From Taudactylus pleione (lineage: Eukaryota > Chordata > Amphibia > Anura > Myobatrachidae): a stretch of 64,000 nucleotides of DNA. The stretch is taken from contig JAUIMM010000178.1 of the NCBI GenBank assembly GCA_031769625.1, forward strand, positions 28,104,001 through 28,168,000, in the 5' to 3' direction. Each line of letters begins with the position of its first letter. Position 1 is the stretch's first letter. Position numbers and translations under genes: made by a program. Positions 33,501 to 46,194 of the stretch are shown piece after piece. Under the pieces are notes generated by a model. That model saw nothing but the letters and a program-made list of their open reading frames with translations, made no database searches and was not told the origin of the DNA.

Positions 33501-34929
33501 GGGGAGAATGGAACTGCCTATCTGCTTAACAGATGTGTCTAATTAGCATACCTCTATATCTGCATAACTCATGAATAGAGTTACAAATTGAATCTATCAA
33601 ATTAAATTAAGCGATGAAGCATCAAAGACGAGGGAAGTATCCAAATCATATAATAGTCAAGTTCAATGGTCTAGTTATGTTGACAAGTAGCACAGTAATT
33701 GGAATATTAGTGTGTTGTAACCAAAAGTCAAAGAAACCCATTCCCACCCAAACTAAGCACAACAGCAGGATGTTCATACCCCCAGTTCTTATCAGATAAT
33801 GAGCAATTAGGTGGAGCTATTACCCAGCTGTCTGTATACAGTATATGCCAGTTTCACAATTTTTTTTTAGAATGTCTTGTTGTACAGTAGGTCTCAATAA
33901 ATATTTAATAAAGATTACCCAGTTGGCACATAATTTGTTTTATTTTGCTTTTGCAAAAGAATATGTATTTAAGTGTTGAAATGTATTGCAAGAGAATGAT
34001 ACATAGAATTGCATCTGTATAAGGTGAAGTCAGCCACAGTAAATGTCCAAGGTTAGCTAGCAAAGGCTGAGGAGAACTAAGGAGAACTTCTAGATATTGT
34101 GTACAGACCAATCAGCTTTCAAATAGCAGCAACGCCCGGCATGAAAATTAATCTGCATATGTGCAATGATGTTTTTTCTTCTTTCACAACCAGAATTCTT
34201 TATAATCTTGGGAAGATACAATAAATGAGCAGAGTGCTTGTTTACACAAACTTGCTGTGTGTCTCTCACTCCCCGGCTGTATGCACTGAATGCTGCACTG
34301 CTGTGTCTATGTGACTGACCACTTACTGTGAACTGAGGTAATGCTCTGACACTTTTAACATTCAGGAAAGTAACATGTTACTAAAAAAAAGAAACTTTAT
34401 GAGGTCATGTTTTTTTTTAGGAGGATGAGGGTATGGAACGGGAGGTTCATTTATGAAGGATGAACTTTTGAGCAATGGCTAAGATAACTGTCAGAAAAGG
34501 GATAGGATGGAGACCTAGTTGCTTAAAGTGTATATTTCAAAACAACATGGGGATTGTGTATTTAGGAAGGATCCACCTCATGATCTTATTTATGCAGTAT
34601 ATGCTTGGACCATATTCAAATGTTATTTTTTCTTTTATAAACTGTATTAGTTCTCCCGAAATGGTAACCACCTCTTGCATTCTAGCCTGGTAGTAGAACA
34701 TTTTTTTGGAAAAAAGTGTAGAATCCCACCAAATATATTACATCCAGCAGTATGCTTTAACAGAAAGGGATGGTATAACTATAGGATGTAAACACAAAAT
34801 GTAGGGTCCCCCTCTCATAGAGCTAACCAGCCATGCTGTAGGCTGTTTAGCATTGAACTGTATTTCCTAGGGGGATTGAGTTTATAAATAGATGCATATT
34901 TCCTACAAATGCACTTTTATGTGACACAG
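33501..34929. other. Unassigned AT-rich DNA
   Basis: No gene or repeat recognised. Open frames of 60-72 codons lack motifs. Confidence 0.4.
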
Positions 34930-35890
34930 TTTATTGGGCACTCTTGGAGGAGGATTGGGATAGCACTTTGGACACCCTTCTGATTCAATCTGTACCTAAA
35001 TATAAAGCCATATCTGTCCATTGTACATTCTTAAGGGATATCTTGGATCACACAAAGATTGCTGGGAGCATGTTCAGGTGGTTGACACAATTTCCTACTT
35101 TAACTATACCTATTCTAGAAAAACCCCTTTTGTTTTCCCAGAAACTATTACCAGCTAGTAGGTATACTGACCTTTTTCTTAACCTATACCATAATACCTA
35201 CCTGTCTCTACTCCAATGGTTCCAAATGGGGTCCTTGGAGAGTCATTCTTGTCCAAATGCCATCAAGAGAAGGCTGATATCTATCATTGTCTCTGGGCTT
35301 ATCCCATTGTTCAATATTTTTGGCACCTCATTCATCATTATGCAGAAGCCAAACTCATAAATTGTGTACCTTTTTTTCTGGAATGGGCAGTTTTGGGAGT
35401 CTTTGACCCAAGTATATGCATGACTTTAGAAAGCAGGAAACTTTTACAAGCTTTAAGTGCTATGGGTAAGACAAAAATACTATAGGGCTGGATCGATAGC
35501 ACACATCCCCAAATACCTCTATATTTGAACAAACTTCACTTTTGTCCAGCATGGATTGGGTGGAAACACTGCTAAATAAAGAAAAACAGCTGGAACACTT
35601 TTTTATAGAATTGAAGCTAAAACTATAAATCATCATCTCTTTTTCTGTATTGTTTTTCTTTTTATATATAGACAGCCCATATGTTTGTTTGGACATGGTA
35701 CACTTGTTGACTTTCAATGCTGTAAATTTATGTACATTTTCTGGGTTTTTTTTCGGTCCTTGTAAGGTCATATTTGTCAAAGCTGTACTAAATCTAATAT
35801 TTGTTCGAACTACTTTGTTGAAGTGAAAATGATTTTTCTAATGATTGTTCTATGATGCCGCAATAAAAAAATATTAGAAAAAATAAATAA
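34930..35890 (+). mobile_element. L1/Tx1-type LINE 3' end
   Basis: Two overlapping frames read through the C-terminal part of an L1-like ORF2. One gives the 138-codon stretch from 34944. The other carries the cysteine/histidine block KCHQEKADIYHCLWAYPIV followed by QYFW, which is diagnostic of the ORF2 C-terminus in L1-type elements. After about 35600 the sequence becomes a 3' UTR ending in CAATAAAAAAATATTAG near 35880. The copy is 5'-truncated and frameshifted near 35220, so it is dead. Confidence 0.75.
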
Positions 35891-36809
35891 CTGCAGTATT
35901 CCCTGGGTTAAAAAAGCCCTATGCTGATAGGACCCTCAATGTGTCTTGTTAACATATATTTTTTACAGGTACACTACATTTGACAGCTCCAAGTGCCAGC
36001 ATGTTCTAGAATAAGAAAAAATGGGCATAATAGGGCTTGATGGGACCTGTAGGTGCAGAGAAAGCAGGGTCACAGGCAGGGGAGGCTAACATACTGTAGT
36101 TGTTAAAACAAAGTATTGAAGGGTGCTTAGAAAATATCTTAGGGTCACTGCAGGAAAAGATTGTTGGACATTAAAAGTATAAAATATGTCTGAAGAAAAG
36201 AAAGCTTGTAACAGAAACAGGGGAAGAACCTTTTTGTATATGTACATTATATAAAGAGGTACACCAGATTCTGCCCCCTGAAATCATGGGGGTCATCAAT
36301 ATCCAAAATCTGTATGCCCCACACTCACAGCAGCATGCTGGTGAATAAAACAATTGTTCATTTAATACAATTTTGCATTATAACTTATCATTTCATGCTT
36401 AGAAAATGAAATCACAGTAACATATTCAGTCATTTTATCTATTCTAAAAATGAGCAAAATAAAGAGCTGAATTTTTATTTATTATAAAACAGTTTATGTA
36501 TTTATTTATTTTTTACAAAAGACTGTTTCTTTTCACAGTCCACAGATAAGATGCCCCACCAACAAGTGGCCTGAGTAAATTATCCACGGAGTCTATTCTT
36601 GTGGGGATGAAAGATAATGTTTTAATGTGTGTTATTTTAAAGAGACTATTTTTTGTGGTTGTACAGTATAACATAATTAAAATATTTGCCAGGAATGTGC
36701 AGATGAGGCTCTTGATGGACCCTAAAGAATGACAACATTATGTGTAAGGCACAACAACCTGCAATGCATCATGGTTAGAACACGTTTACTTCAAAGTATG
36801 TTTTTAACC
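35891..36809. other. Unassigned AT-rich DNA
   Basis: Nothing recognised. Confidence 0.4.
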
Positions 36810-36817
36810 ATCTATAG

Positions 36818-36995
36818 CAGTGTTTTCCAACCTCGGTCTTCAAGGCACACTAACAGTCCAGGTTTTAATTATATCCACGCTTGATGGTTAAATCAAAATA
36901 ACTGAGGTACTAATTAAGACACCTGTGTTCAAGTACAGCTATCTTTAAAACCTGGCCTTTTAGTGTGCCTTGAGGACCGTGGTTGGGAACCTCTG
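36818..36995. mobile_element. hAT MITE, 178 bp, exact 8-bp target duplication
   Basis: The inverted ends start CAGTGTTTTCCAACCTCGGT and finish GGTTGGGAACCTCTG, and pair over about 50 bp. ATCTATAG is duplicated exactly on both sides (36810-36817, 36996-37003), which proves the boundaries and the hAT type. Confidence 0.92.
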
Positions 36996-37611
36996 ATCTA
37001 TAGCCATAACTGTGTCTTGAAAATGAAAAGTTACATTGAATAACCATTGTAAAATGTGCAATGTTGCTAAGGCTCTAGCCATCAAAAGTCATGTTTGACT
37101 ATAATTTAAACTGCATTTTTTCATTTTTTTTCATTTTTAAATATAGCATAATTTACAATAATGACAATGTAGGAAAACCCAATTTAAAAATTGTGCACAT
37201 ATACTTACTGTACATGCATCTTTTCACTTGCACATCTGGAGGGTATGAGCAGAATTTAGCCTCTGGGTACATCGCAGGCAGAGCTGGATTTAGACCTCAT
37301 GGGGCCCTAGGCAAGATACAAATTTTGGCAGCCCCCTCCCACCACTATTGCAATCTGTGGCTCATCAACACTTTAGATAAACATTGCAGAACAATAAATG
37401 TAATTATAATAAATACTAGTAACATATCATTTAACAACACTGAAAAGAAAGTATCCCAAATCTACCAAAAACAGCAACTCAATTATATAAGGCAAAAATT
37501 GTCAACATGTTAAGAAGTACACACCCACCTAATAAATAAACCACATTTTAACCTCTGATTCATGCCCCTCTACAGCACCCTGAACTGCGACCTTGAAACG
37601 TCAGCTATGTA

Positions 37612-37800
37612 TGTATGGGTTGGGTACGGGATGCCGGCTCTCAGAATTCCAATGCCGGCATCCCGACAAAGTTAGGACACCTGTCAGTAAGTATCCTATC
37701 TCTACCCCTACCCCTAACCCTCCCTCCCCGCAGCCTAACCCTAATCCTCCCCCTCGCAGTCTAACCGTAATCCTCCCCCTCGTAGCCTAACCCTAACTCC
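37612..37800. repeat. Hairpin plus CCCTAA-like tract
   Basis: CGGGATGCCGGC (37627-37638) pairs with GCCGGCATCCCG (37654-37665). It is followed by an irregular array of CCTAACCCTAA-like units alternating with CTCCCCCTCG. A related tract in the opposite orientation lies at 41710-41850. Confidence 0.7.
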
Positions 37801-38285
37801 TCACAGCACAGACCCTCTCTTTCCTTACATCACTGACCCCTCTCAGCACAGACCCCTTCTTCCTCATATCACTGACCCCTCTCAGCTCAGGCTGCTCTCC
37901 CCTTACAGCACAGACCCCTCTCCCCTTACCTCTTACAGAACAGCACATATCTCCCCTCCCTGCTAGCCATAGGCGATTCTAGACAGTCTGCCAGGAGTGA
38001 AGTGAAGATGTTAAAGAGGGAGCAAATGAGGATGGGGAACAAAAAAAAGAGAGGTAAAGAGTGGAAAAAATGGTGGAAGAGTTAATAGTAAAGTGGGAAA
38101 CAAGTATAGCGAAAGAGGGTGATGAAAGAAGGGGGACCACTGGGGAGTAGTGGTGGTACAGAACAAAGGAGGTGAGTACATTAGTGTAGAATAATCACAG
38201 AGCATGCTACCAGAGATTGTACTACATACTGTATACATTAGGCATGATGATTGCACTGCAGGATAACAAACAGGTTATCAGACAA

Positions 38286-38844
38286 TGGGGGAGATGTATG
38301 AAGCCCAGAAGCGGTATCAGCGCACTTTATGTGCGCTGATACTGCTTCTCCCCGATGTATGATCGGGGTCTGGGCGGTAAATGACAGAGGCGCTATGCAC
38401 CAATGTCATTATCGGTGCTGCTATCTACAAGATAGCAGCACCGATAGCCTGGGCCATGTACGAACGGTCATATCGCCTGACCGTTCGGCATGCTGTTGCT
38501 GTTGTTATCGTTAGCTACAGCCTGGCGCTAGCCTATCTCCACAGCAGGGACAGCGCTGTCCCTGTTGCCGGCTCCAGGCTACACGCGGGGATCTCGCGAT
38601 ACTTGCAAGATCCCGCGCATGCTCAGTGGAGGCGGCCGGGAAAGAGACACAGGGCATCAGCACTAGTCTGATGCGCTGTGGTCTCTAGCGGGTAGCGCCG
38701 GAGGGGGGAGTTAACGCTCCCCCTCTCCGGCCGATGAGATGTTCTTACATCTCATCGGTAGTGCTTCCTGCTTCGCCTCGGTAAAGAGGCGAAGCAGGAA
38801 GCATTATAGCGGCTCGTTAAGTGCCGCTATCATACATTTAACCC
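38286..38844. mobile_element. MITE made of eleven consecutive hairpins
   Basis: Bounded by GGGGGAGATGTATGAAG and CATACATTTAACCC, inverted ends typical of an anuran Harbinger-like MITE. Between 38307 and 38830 almost every base lies in a short stem-loop. Arms: 38307-38325/38331-38349; 38350-38356/38362-38368; 38410-38425/38431-38446 (16 bp, exact); 38461-38470/38478-38487 (exact); 38519-38525/38574-38580 enclosing the palindrome 38545-38564; 38584-38597/38606-38618; 38644-38660/38668-38685; 38697-38710/38717-38731; 38731-38741/38748-38758 (exact); 38763-38779/38786-38802 (17 bp, exact); 38806-38813/38823-38830. No coding capacity. Confidence 0.8.
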
Positions 38845-38931
38845 ATTATGCGTTGCTGAGAGATGGCAGGGGGTGTGAGTGTTTCAAAGAGTCACATTAA
38901 ATAAAAGGCTAAAAAAAGTCCATAAAAATTT

Positions 38932-38933
<2 letters not shown>

Positions 38934-38964
<31 letters not shown>

Positions 38965-39089
38965 TATATATAATATGCACACACACACACACATACATAC
39001 ATTGGGCTGTCTGCCTGATGTGTGTGTGTCTAATATACATACATATACACTTGTATACATACATATATTATATATACACACACAGACAC

Positions 39090-39144
<55 letters not shown>

Positions 39145-39222
39145 CACACATATAGATACATATATACACACACATACATATATACACACACACATTATAT
39201 ATATATATATATATATATACAT

Positions 39223-39265
<43 letters not shown>

Positions 39266-39350
39266 TACATACTCACATACATATATACACACAAACATAC
39301 TCACATACATATATACACACATACATATATACTCATACACATACATATAT

Positions 39351-39405
<55 letters not shown>

Positions 39406-39650
39406 CATACATATATCTACACACACATACATATATACTCACATACCTATATACACACACATACATATATACTCACACATACATACATATATACTCACAC
39501 ATACATATATCTACACATACATACATATATACTCACACACATACATATATACTCACACATACATATATACACACATACATACATATATACACACACATAC
39601 ATATATACTCACACACATACATATATACACACACACATACATATATAAAT
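38934..39650. repeat. Long TA/CA microsatellite
   Basis: About 715 bp of TA runs mixed with CACATACATATA-type units. The 288-codon open frame through it is a by-product of the repeat, since alternating T/A/C triplets avoid stops. It is not a gene. Confidence 0.97.
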
Positions 39651-40200
39651 TACTACTTACTTTAGAGGCAGCAGACCAGCAGAAGGGGGTGGAGCCAAAA
39701 ATGGGAGGGGCGGGGCTTAATCGCGGGCCGCGACGGGCGGCTTGAAAAAAAAAACCACACTGTTCATCTTTGGGATAGTGCTGGGGACACTGTGTGGGGG
39801 CCCCCTATGTGTGGGGGCCCCAGGACGACCGCCCGTCGCCCTCACTATAATCCGGCACTGCTGCTCAGGTCCTGGCAGGCATGATCATGTGACATGACGT
39901 CACAGCGTGCCTGCGCCCGCTGAGCAGCGTTAATTGAATGTCAGGAAGTGAGCATGCGCCCGCTGAGCAGCTGCATGTTCTCTGCAGGGCCGGATTCCGG
40001 GGGGCCCGGCCACGGGCCCCTTGGGTCCTGCCGGGCCCTAGGCATCCACCTAGATTGCCTAGCGGTAAATCCGGCCCTGATCGCAGGTCCTAATTGAATA
40101 GCTCTGAACAATTCATCCTTGAGAAGAGATCGTCCAACACAACCAGCGGGTAAAAAAAATCTGCCCCTTACTACTGAACAAGAACTTAAATAATAACATA

Positions 40201-40766
40201 GGGTCTGATTAAGAGATGGACACTAATGTATTTATGGCTACAAATTTTTGTGGAGTCACAACAGCGTTAATATGTAAATGTTAGTTTCAGCCTCCCCCTT
40301 GTATACATATGCTGGACAGTGCAAGCTCTGAGATGCCAACTTTAATAGTTGTAAACACTCCACAATCAGTGTACAATTGCTTGCACCATCGACATGTACA
40401 AAAGCCTATATATTGTGCAGTGTCTCCTTTTGAAAATCCTCAAAACATGGCTTCTATTGTTGTGGATCTGCATTTGAGAATGTACCCACATTCACTGACA
40501 CACCTGTGACACTCCCATAAAGCACCCATGAGAAAATACTTTGTTATGTTCACTTTAGGTCATGTCCAAGTCATCGCCCAGGTATGCCCATGGCTTTTTG
40601 TCAATAGCTAAAATGAGAGCAATCCTATACGCAATAGCTGTCTCTGCATATGCTCAGTGGTACACATGCACTGTAAGGGTTTCCAGGACTTTTCACTCAT
40701 GCGCAGTAGCAAATTATTATTCAACTGCAAAACCACCAGCATTGCTTCCAACTCTGAATCAGGCCC
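40201..40766. mobile_element. Harbinger-type MITE, 566 bp
   Basis: Ends GGGTCTGATTAAGAG and CTCTGAATCAGGCCC are inverted repeats of the same family as the MITEs at 20007 and 53256. No clear 3-bp target duplication remains. Open frames inside (66 and 80 codons) have no motif. Confidence 0.65.
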
Positions 40767-40978
40767 AAAGTTACAATCATACAATCATTGGTAAGACTGA
40801 TTAAAACATGTAAATTAAGTGTTAAAAATTAGTGTAGGAGAACTACAATGGATATTATGGGTGTTATGAGCTATAAGTAAAGCCAGGGAGAAGATCCCAA
40901 CAAATAGTTTGGGTAGCAGTTTATTTACAGGAGATTGAGATTTTAATTATTACATGTATACTTACATTGTGGTCTTTA

Positions 40979-41030
<52 letters not shown>

Positions 41031-41535
41031 ATTTGTGTTATGTAAACCATTTATGTAAACTGTTTCCTTTATAGAGCACTGTTTTATCGATTTTGCCTAA
41101 TATTTCTTTCAATATTTAAAGACAATTATGTTAGCTGTTAAAATCTCTGTTTGAGAATATTTTAGATAATTTCTAAGGGCTGAAAAAAAGCAATTAAATG
41201 TAATAGCAAGACTGAGGTTTCAATATGATGAATAACCATATAAAACTGTTATTTGATTTAATTCTCAAATTAATTCTCCTGTAGAATTATTATTAAAAAG
41301 TTTAGGGTATAAACTGTTCTCTCTTTAAGCTTTACTTCTAATTCACTTTACGTTTTTTTTGGTTAAGCCAACAGTTTAATTAATTAGAAAAGCTTTTATT
41401 ACAAAGAAACTTTTTAAATTTCTATCATATTTTGATTTTAAATGTTCACAGGTTCAGATAATATAGGTTAAAAGGTACAAATATGGAACTATTTTTTACT
41501 GCTTTTAAATAGTATATATTTTTTATATATACTGT
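40767..41535. other. AT-rich DNA with microsatellite
   Basis: Unassigned apart from the ATT array. Confidence 0.4.
40977..41025. repeat. ATT microsatellite
   Basis: About sixteen ATT units. Confidence 0.95.
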
Positions 41536-41539
41536 ATGT

Positions 41540-42060
41540 CTATCATATATATAGGACGTAGTCAAAAGGTCAACAATGCAATGTTGACATTCATAATGTC
41601 AACATCACAATGTCAACTGTTATTATGTCGACATTATGAAAATGTCAACAGTCATAGTGTCAAAATTCTCAGAATGGCAACAGGTGAAATGCTGACATTG
41701 TCAAAATGTCGACATTAGGGTTAAGCTGTGGTTAGGAGGTTTGGGATTATTCTGGGGGTAGACTAGAGCTAGGCTGTGGGGGGAGGTTAAAATTAGGCAC
41801 TATAGGGAGGGTTAGTGGTAAGGATTAGGGTTAGGGATAGGGGAGAAATACTCACCAGAATGCAGACGGATCCAGACCTGGAAGTCACAGTCACATGATC
41901 GCAGGGACCTGGAAGCCACACTGGACTCAATACAGCTGTTGGGAGCAGGTACAGTAAGTCACCACTGGGCCACCAGAGACTATATTTTAACATTCTAACA
42001 TGACAACATTTCATCACAGTCTACATATGAATGTCAACATGGTCTACATCGACATAACTG
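41540..42060. repeat. Repeat rich in GTCAACAT/TGTCGACAT motifs
   Basis: Starts with a cluster of ATGTCAACA, AATGTCGACAT and related short words in both orientations (41560-41720). It continues as a G-rich irregular TTAGGG-like tract (41710-41850) and ends with another cluster of ATGTCAACATGG-type words near 42030-42060. This is probably a single DNA transposon; its ends were not resolved. Confidence 0.5.
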
Positions 42061-42833
42061 AGGTGAAGCATATGCCTGAAATAACTGAATGATATATACA
42101 AAATGTTAAATGTTTCCATGCTTTATTTCAACCCACTGGAAAACAATGCAATTTAGGGGAAGTGCTTCTCTAAATAAGGTCTTCAGTGTCTACCTGTAAA
42201 GAAATAGCTATCTAGTCTAAAAATCTGCACCTTGCCAAACCATGCTTCGTGGAAGGGGTACATATGTAATTTTGAATAAATATATATATATATATATATA
42301 TATATGCATTCAGTGAATACTGTCTGTTTAGCAACTATTGTAAGGCTTTATTTTTACACTGCAATTTACAGATAAGCTACAACATATCCTCTCAATTCCG
42401 AAATTTTCCAGATTTTAAATTTGCTCCCCCCTTCCTTCAACATGGTTTTGACACAGTTTAAAATTAGTACGGATTGCTGGATTTATTCCTTACTGTAAAT
42501 GAGGTCTTTGTAGTAATTTACAAAGAGTGAGAATGTCAATACATATACCGGCAGGTAATGTCTCAGTATATTAAATTACAATAGTCTCAGTTCTTTAACA
42601 GCTCCCATTATATAGCAGTCTGCAAATTTTAATTTTGGACTTAGCAGTGCTTATAAAGACACACTTATGAAAATTCCAATAATGGGATTCTGTTTATTAT
42701 TCTACTGTATATTTAACACCCACTTGAAGGTACAGTGCAAGTAAAATATGTATTTAAACTTATAAGTTACAACTTTCTAAGTGGCAAGTGTCATTAAGGG
42801 TAAACTCAAGCCTACTGCTGATGTAGACAAATA
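42061..42833. other. Unassigned AT-rich DNA
   Basis: Contains a short TA microsatellite near 42280. Nothing else recognised. Confidence 0.4.
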
Positions 42834-43008
42834 GGGTTATATTTACTAAACTGAGATTGTTTAGAAATGGAGATGTAGCCCATAGCAACCAATCAGATTC
42901 TACTTAACATTTAACTAGCACCTTCTAGAATATAATAGCTTGAATCAGAAAGTTTACTATGGGTAACATCTCCACCTCTAAAAACTCTCACTTTAGTACA
43001 TATACCCC
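42834..43008. mobile_element. Palindromic MITE, 175 bp
   Basis: Ends GGGTTATATTTACTAAACTG and CACTTTAGTACATATACCCC, with inner blocks GAGATGTAGCCCATAGCAAC and GGGTAACATCTCC facing each other and a conserved CCAATCAGATTCT. ATAG flanks both sides. A second copy of the family lies at 49405-50343. Confidence 0.7.
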
Positions 43009-44272
43009 ATAGAGTCTGATGCTGAGTTGAAATCCAAAAAGAATAGAAAATAAAAAAGGTGTACATGAAATAGCACACTTGCTTTGTAGATAAAGATTTG
43101 TACAGATCTGCACAAGTAGCATATGTGCCAGATTTATACATACTTGCCAGCATTCAGTAATACTCCTCCCAGGCTTTCTAAGTGTCAGAATAGGTCATTA
43201 TGACATAATTCATTGCAAATTGTGCCATTGAGCCCTGGACTACAGACTTCACTCAGTAAGTGAGTGGCAGGTGGAGGGCTGACTTACTCCCTGCAAAAGT
43301 AGGGTTCCCAACATTTGGAGCCTCACAGATATTATAGAGATTAGATTCATATCAAGCATACAGTACATCAAATAACCTTTTCACCCTACTCAACTCATTT
43401 GTGTATTGTGAATATTTTGAGATAACATCATTTGTGAACTTTTTTTTCCATTTGATTTGGATGTAAGAGACATATTTTCTATTAGAATTGTTTTAAATTA
43501 AAAAACCTCTATAAGCGAGTGCAATCTACTTTCTCAAGTATCAATGACAATAGCAAAAATGTCATAGTAAAATATGCCCAAAAAATCATAGATATAATAA
43601 TGGTGGCCCTATATACATGTATGCTATGATGCCTCCCAGACCCATACTGAAATTCTAAAGTGAGTCAGCATGTAGTGGATATTACCACACAGCCTTAAAC
43701 AACAAATTTTAATAAAATGAACATTTAACAAAAAATGCTGTGTTATAAAAGGAAATATAGTGGCACTAGTAAAATGTCATCAGCCACAAATTCATAAAAT
43801 GATCTAATCACCAAGTCACTTGCACACCATCATTACTAAGGCTACTTTTCATGTAATATGGTTTATATGTCAATGTAATCTGCAGTATAAATGATTTAAA
43901 AATATTTAAGATATATTTATGTCGAGACAATCGACTATACATATAGATATATGCAGACCCCTATGGTTTGATGTTGGTTTTGGCACTGAAACAATTTTCA
44001 TCTTTGTATTTCCCAAAATATCCCTGTGTGTTTTGGTTTTATATTTCATTAAAATGATCAAAAATAGATAAAATCATGTAATTTGTTCAAACACAAATGT
44101 AAGATCAATAAAACAGACACATTTTCATGATGTTGCAGAGAAGCTTAGTATAATTTAGATTTAGAAATCAAAAAGTCTAATTACAAGGTTGTAGCAAACT
44201 CCTCATGTGTGGCTGAAAAAATATTTGTTAGCCCAGTTGCAGAATGTAATAAAGTCTAACATTTCAGCCTTA
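43009..44272. other. Unassigned DNA, possible MITE fragment
   Basis: The stretch 43136-43330 is less AT-rich than its surroundings and looks like a decayed MITE; no ends could be fixed. A segment at 43970-44110 loosely resembles the non-coding end of the hAT-like element near 31450. Confidence 0.3.
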
Positions 44273-45756
44273 GGGATACATTTACTAAGATTTATTTTTG
44301 GTATTTTTTTTCTGCAATTTGGGTCTGATTTTGAAAAATGGATATTTACTAAAGGACACATTGACAGCAAATTGTAGGTGAAACATGAGTTCACATACCA
44401 ATACATGGACAAAATATTGTATTGTTTTCACTGACAAGAAGATAAATCATGGATTTACTAAGAATCCTGTCAGTCAAATGATCAAAATCACACCAAAATT
44501 GCAGCATAATGCACAAAATCATTAGACCTGTCTGTGAGCAGTGTGTTTGTCCAAAGCACTGCTCAGATTGCAGAGAGATACACAGCATAGGGTCCTCTGC
44601 CATAATGTAGAACCCATCCCAAACTGGCCATCCCAGTGCTGGCAATCCTCAGAAAGTACAGACCCAATAATAAAATGGGGTCCTCCCTAACAAGGATCTA
44701 CCAGCCCTGAGCTGAAACCCCAGGGCTCTTCCCCGCACCCCTGGAGGTGTTGGGTGCAGGGGATAATGGTGTCAAATATAGATTTAATATTGTCCTTTAC
44801 AGTGACACTACAGGTCCCAAGCAAGCAAGCCCCAGCAAACTGGCACTTGGAGCTACACAAGTGCCAATATGTCTGGACAGTATGGGGCCAGCTGGCACCT
44901 CTACTCCTACTGTAAAGAAGAAAGAAAATATAAAAAAAGACAAAACTCACACATCAACTGATTTAATCCTTTATTACACACACTTGCACTCACAATCACA
45001 CACTTCATACTCGCCTACCCCTTGGTGGTGCTAGGTGCCTATGTCCATGTAAAAATTATGTCTTGGAAACATAAAAAACTGCAGCTTTCTAAGTTCACAG
45101 ACATGCTGTACTATAAACAGTACAGCGACCCTAATGACAGTTCACACGTGGTTCTTTGCACAATAGTGCTGATTAAATAAGAGTCAAACTGCTCTCAGCC
45201 AATTAGCAGGTGCTACTATAGAAACTGTTAGATCCTTGGGAGGCAGGTCTCCACTTTCCAATGATTTCCTGCCCTGGGCTAACCAGTTGAGGCTGGTTTA
45301 CATTATGGCAGGGGGACACAACACTTTGTGTCTTCCTGTTATAGTGTAAGCGCCTCGGCTGCTTCAGCCTGTTGCTGGTTAGTAGAAAATAGTAAGGACC
45401 CAACTCTGATTTTTCCCTGATTTACAGTAAAAACCAGGCTCAGAGGCTGGTTATGTTTTTGGAAGAGTACCCCAAACACTTTTTAAAAAAGTTAACACTT
45501 TATACTTTTAAACACCAAAGTGCTTTGAATCTGCTACCAACTGTCAGTGGATTCATGCTTTGATTTGTCAGCAAAATATATTGTAAACAGGAAATCGAGT
45601 GATCTCGCGCATGACAGAAATCGATGAGTATCATCAACGAATGTATATAGACAGTCAAATATGCTTAGTAAATTTGGGTTTTTGATCATAAAACAGTCCA
45701 GTGATATCCAGCGATTGCAGTTAGAAGTCCAACACGATTCTTAGTAAATTTACCTC
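44273..45756. mobile_element. Long TIR element, about 1.5 kb, non-coding
   Basis: Ends read TTAGGGATACATTTACTAAG on the left and CTTAGTAAATTTACCTCTAA on the right, inverted repeats with a few mismatches. TTA/TAA at the borders fits a Harbinger-type target. The interior is mixed sequence with 60-95 codon frames lacking motifs and a short GATTTACTAAGAATCCTGTC sub-terminal repeat. Confidence 0.5.
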
Positions 45757-46194
45757 TAAACACAAATCTTGAAAACAATGATGCATACTTCTAGTGGTAA
45801 TGTAGCAGTATTACTTTTAATCCTAGAGTCAACTATATCCTTTGTTATTAGGATGCAGATAACATGACCAAACATGTCATTAATCAAAGGGAACTGCCAG
45901 TTGTTTTGAGTGTCACAAAGGCACCCAAATTCCATTCCTTTGCAGCAACATGCAGTATGTAAAGATTCTTTTTACATTCCTAAGAACCTTAAGCATCATT
46001 GCAGTTATCTGAATGTTTATACTGTATGTTGTAGCGTGACCCACTGCTATAAGCAGAAAGCAAGAGTTGATCTTAAGGTAAGTATTGGTTGTTGTTTAAG
46101 GGACCCACTCTGACTAGGAGTATGAGTTGGTGGGTTACAGAATGGGTTTATCAAAGATCTACCTCTCTTCCCATGAACTCTTCCTATCTCTCCA

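Larger units (their letters stand above)
37279..40079. mobile_element. hAT-ended composite element, 2.8 kb
   Basis: ATCGCAGG occurs exactly at 37271-37278 and 40080-40087. The inner ends CAGAGCTGGATTTA and TAAATCCGGCCCTG are inverted repeats, so the whole 2801 bp moved, or grew, as one hAT-type unit. A second inward-facing pair of hAT-like ends (AATCCGGCACTG ending at 39860, CAGGGCCGGATT starting about 39986) shows that at least one related element sits inside. The interior also contains a CCCTAA-like repeat piece, the hairpin string at 38307-38830 and a long TA/CA microsatellite. No transposase was recognised. Confidence 0.8.

Noticed and set aside
38879..39745. 288-codon open frame
   Set aside because: It is translation of a TA/CA microsatellite (alternating I, Y, T, H) and has no protein character.
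37271..40087. Bacterial or phage genomic island
   Set aside because: All recognisable elements are eukaryotic transposons and the base composition and repeats are vertebrate-like.
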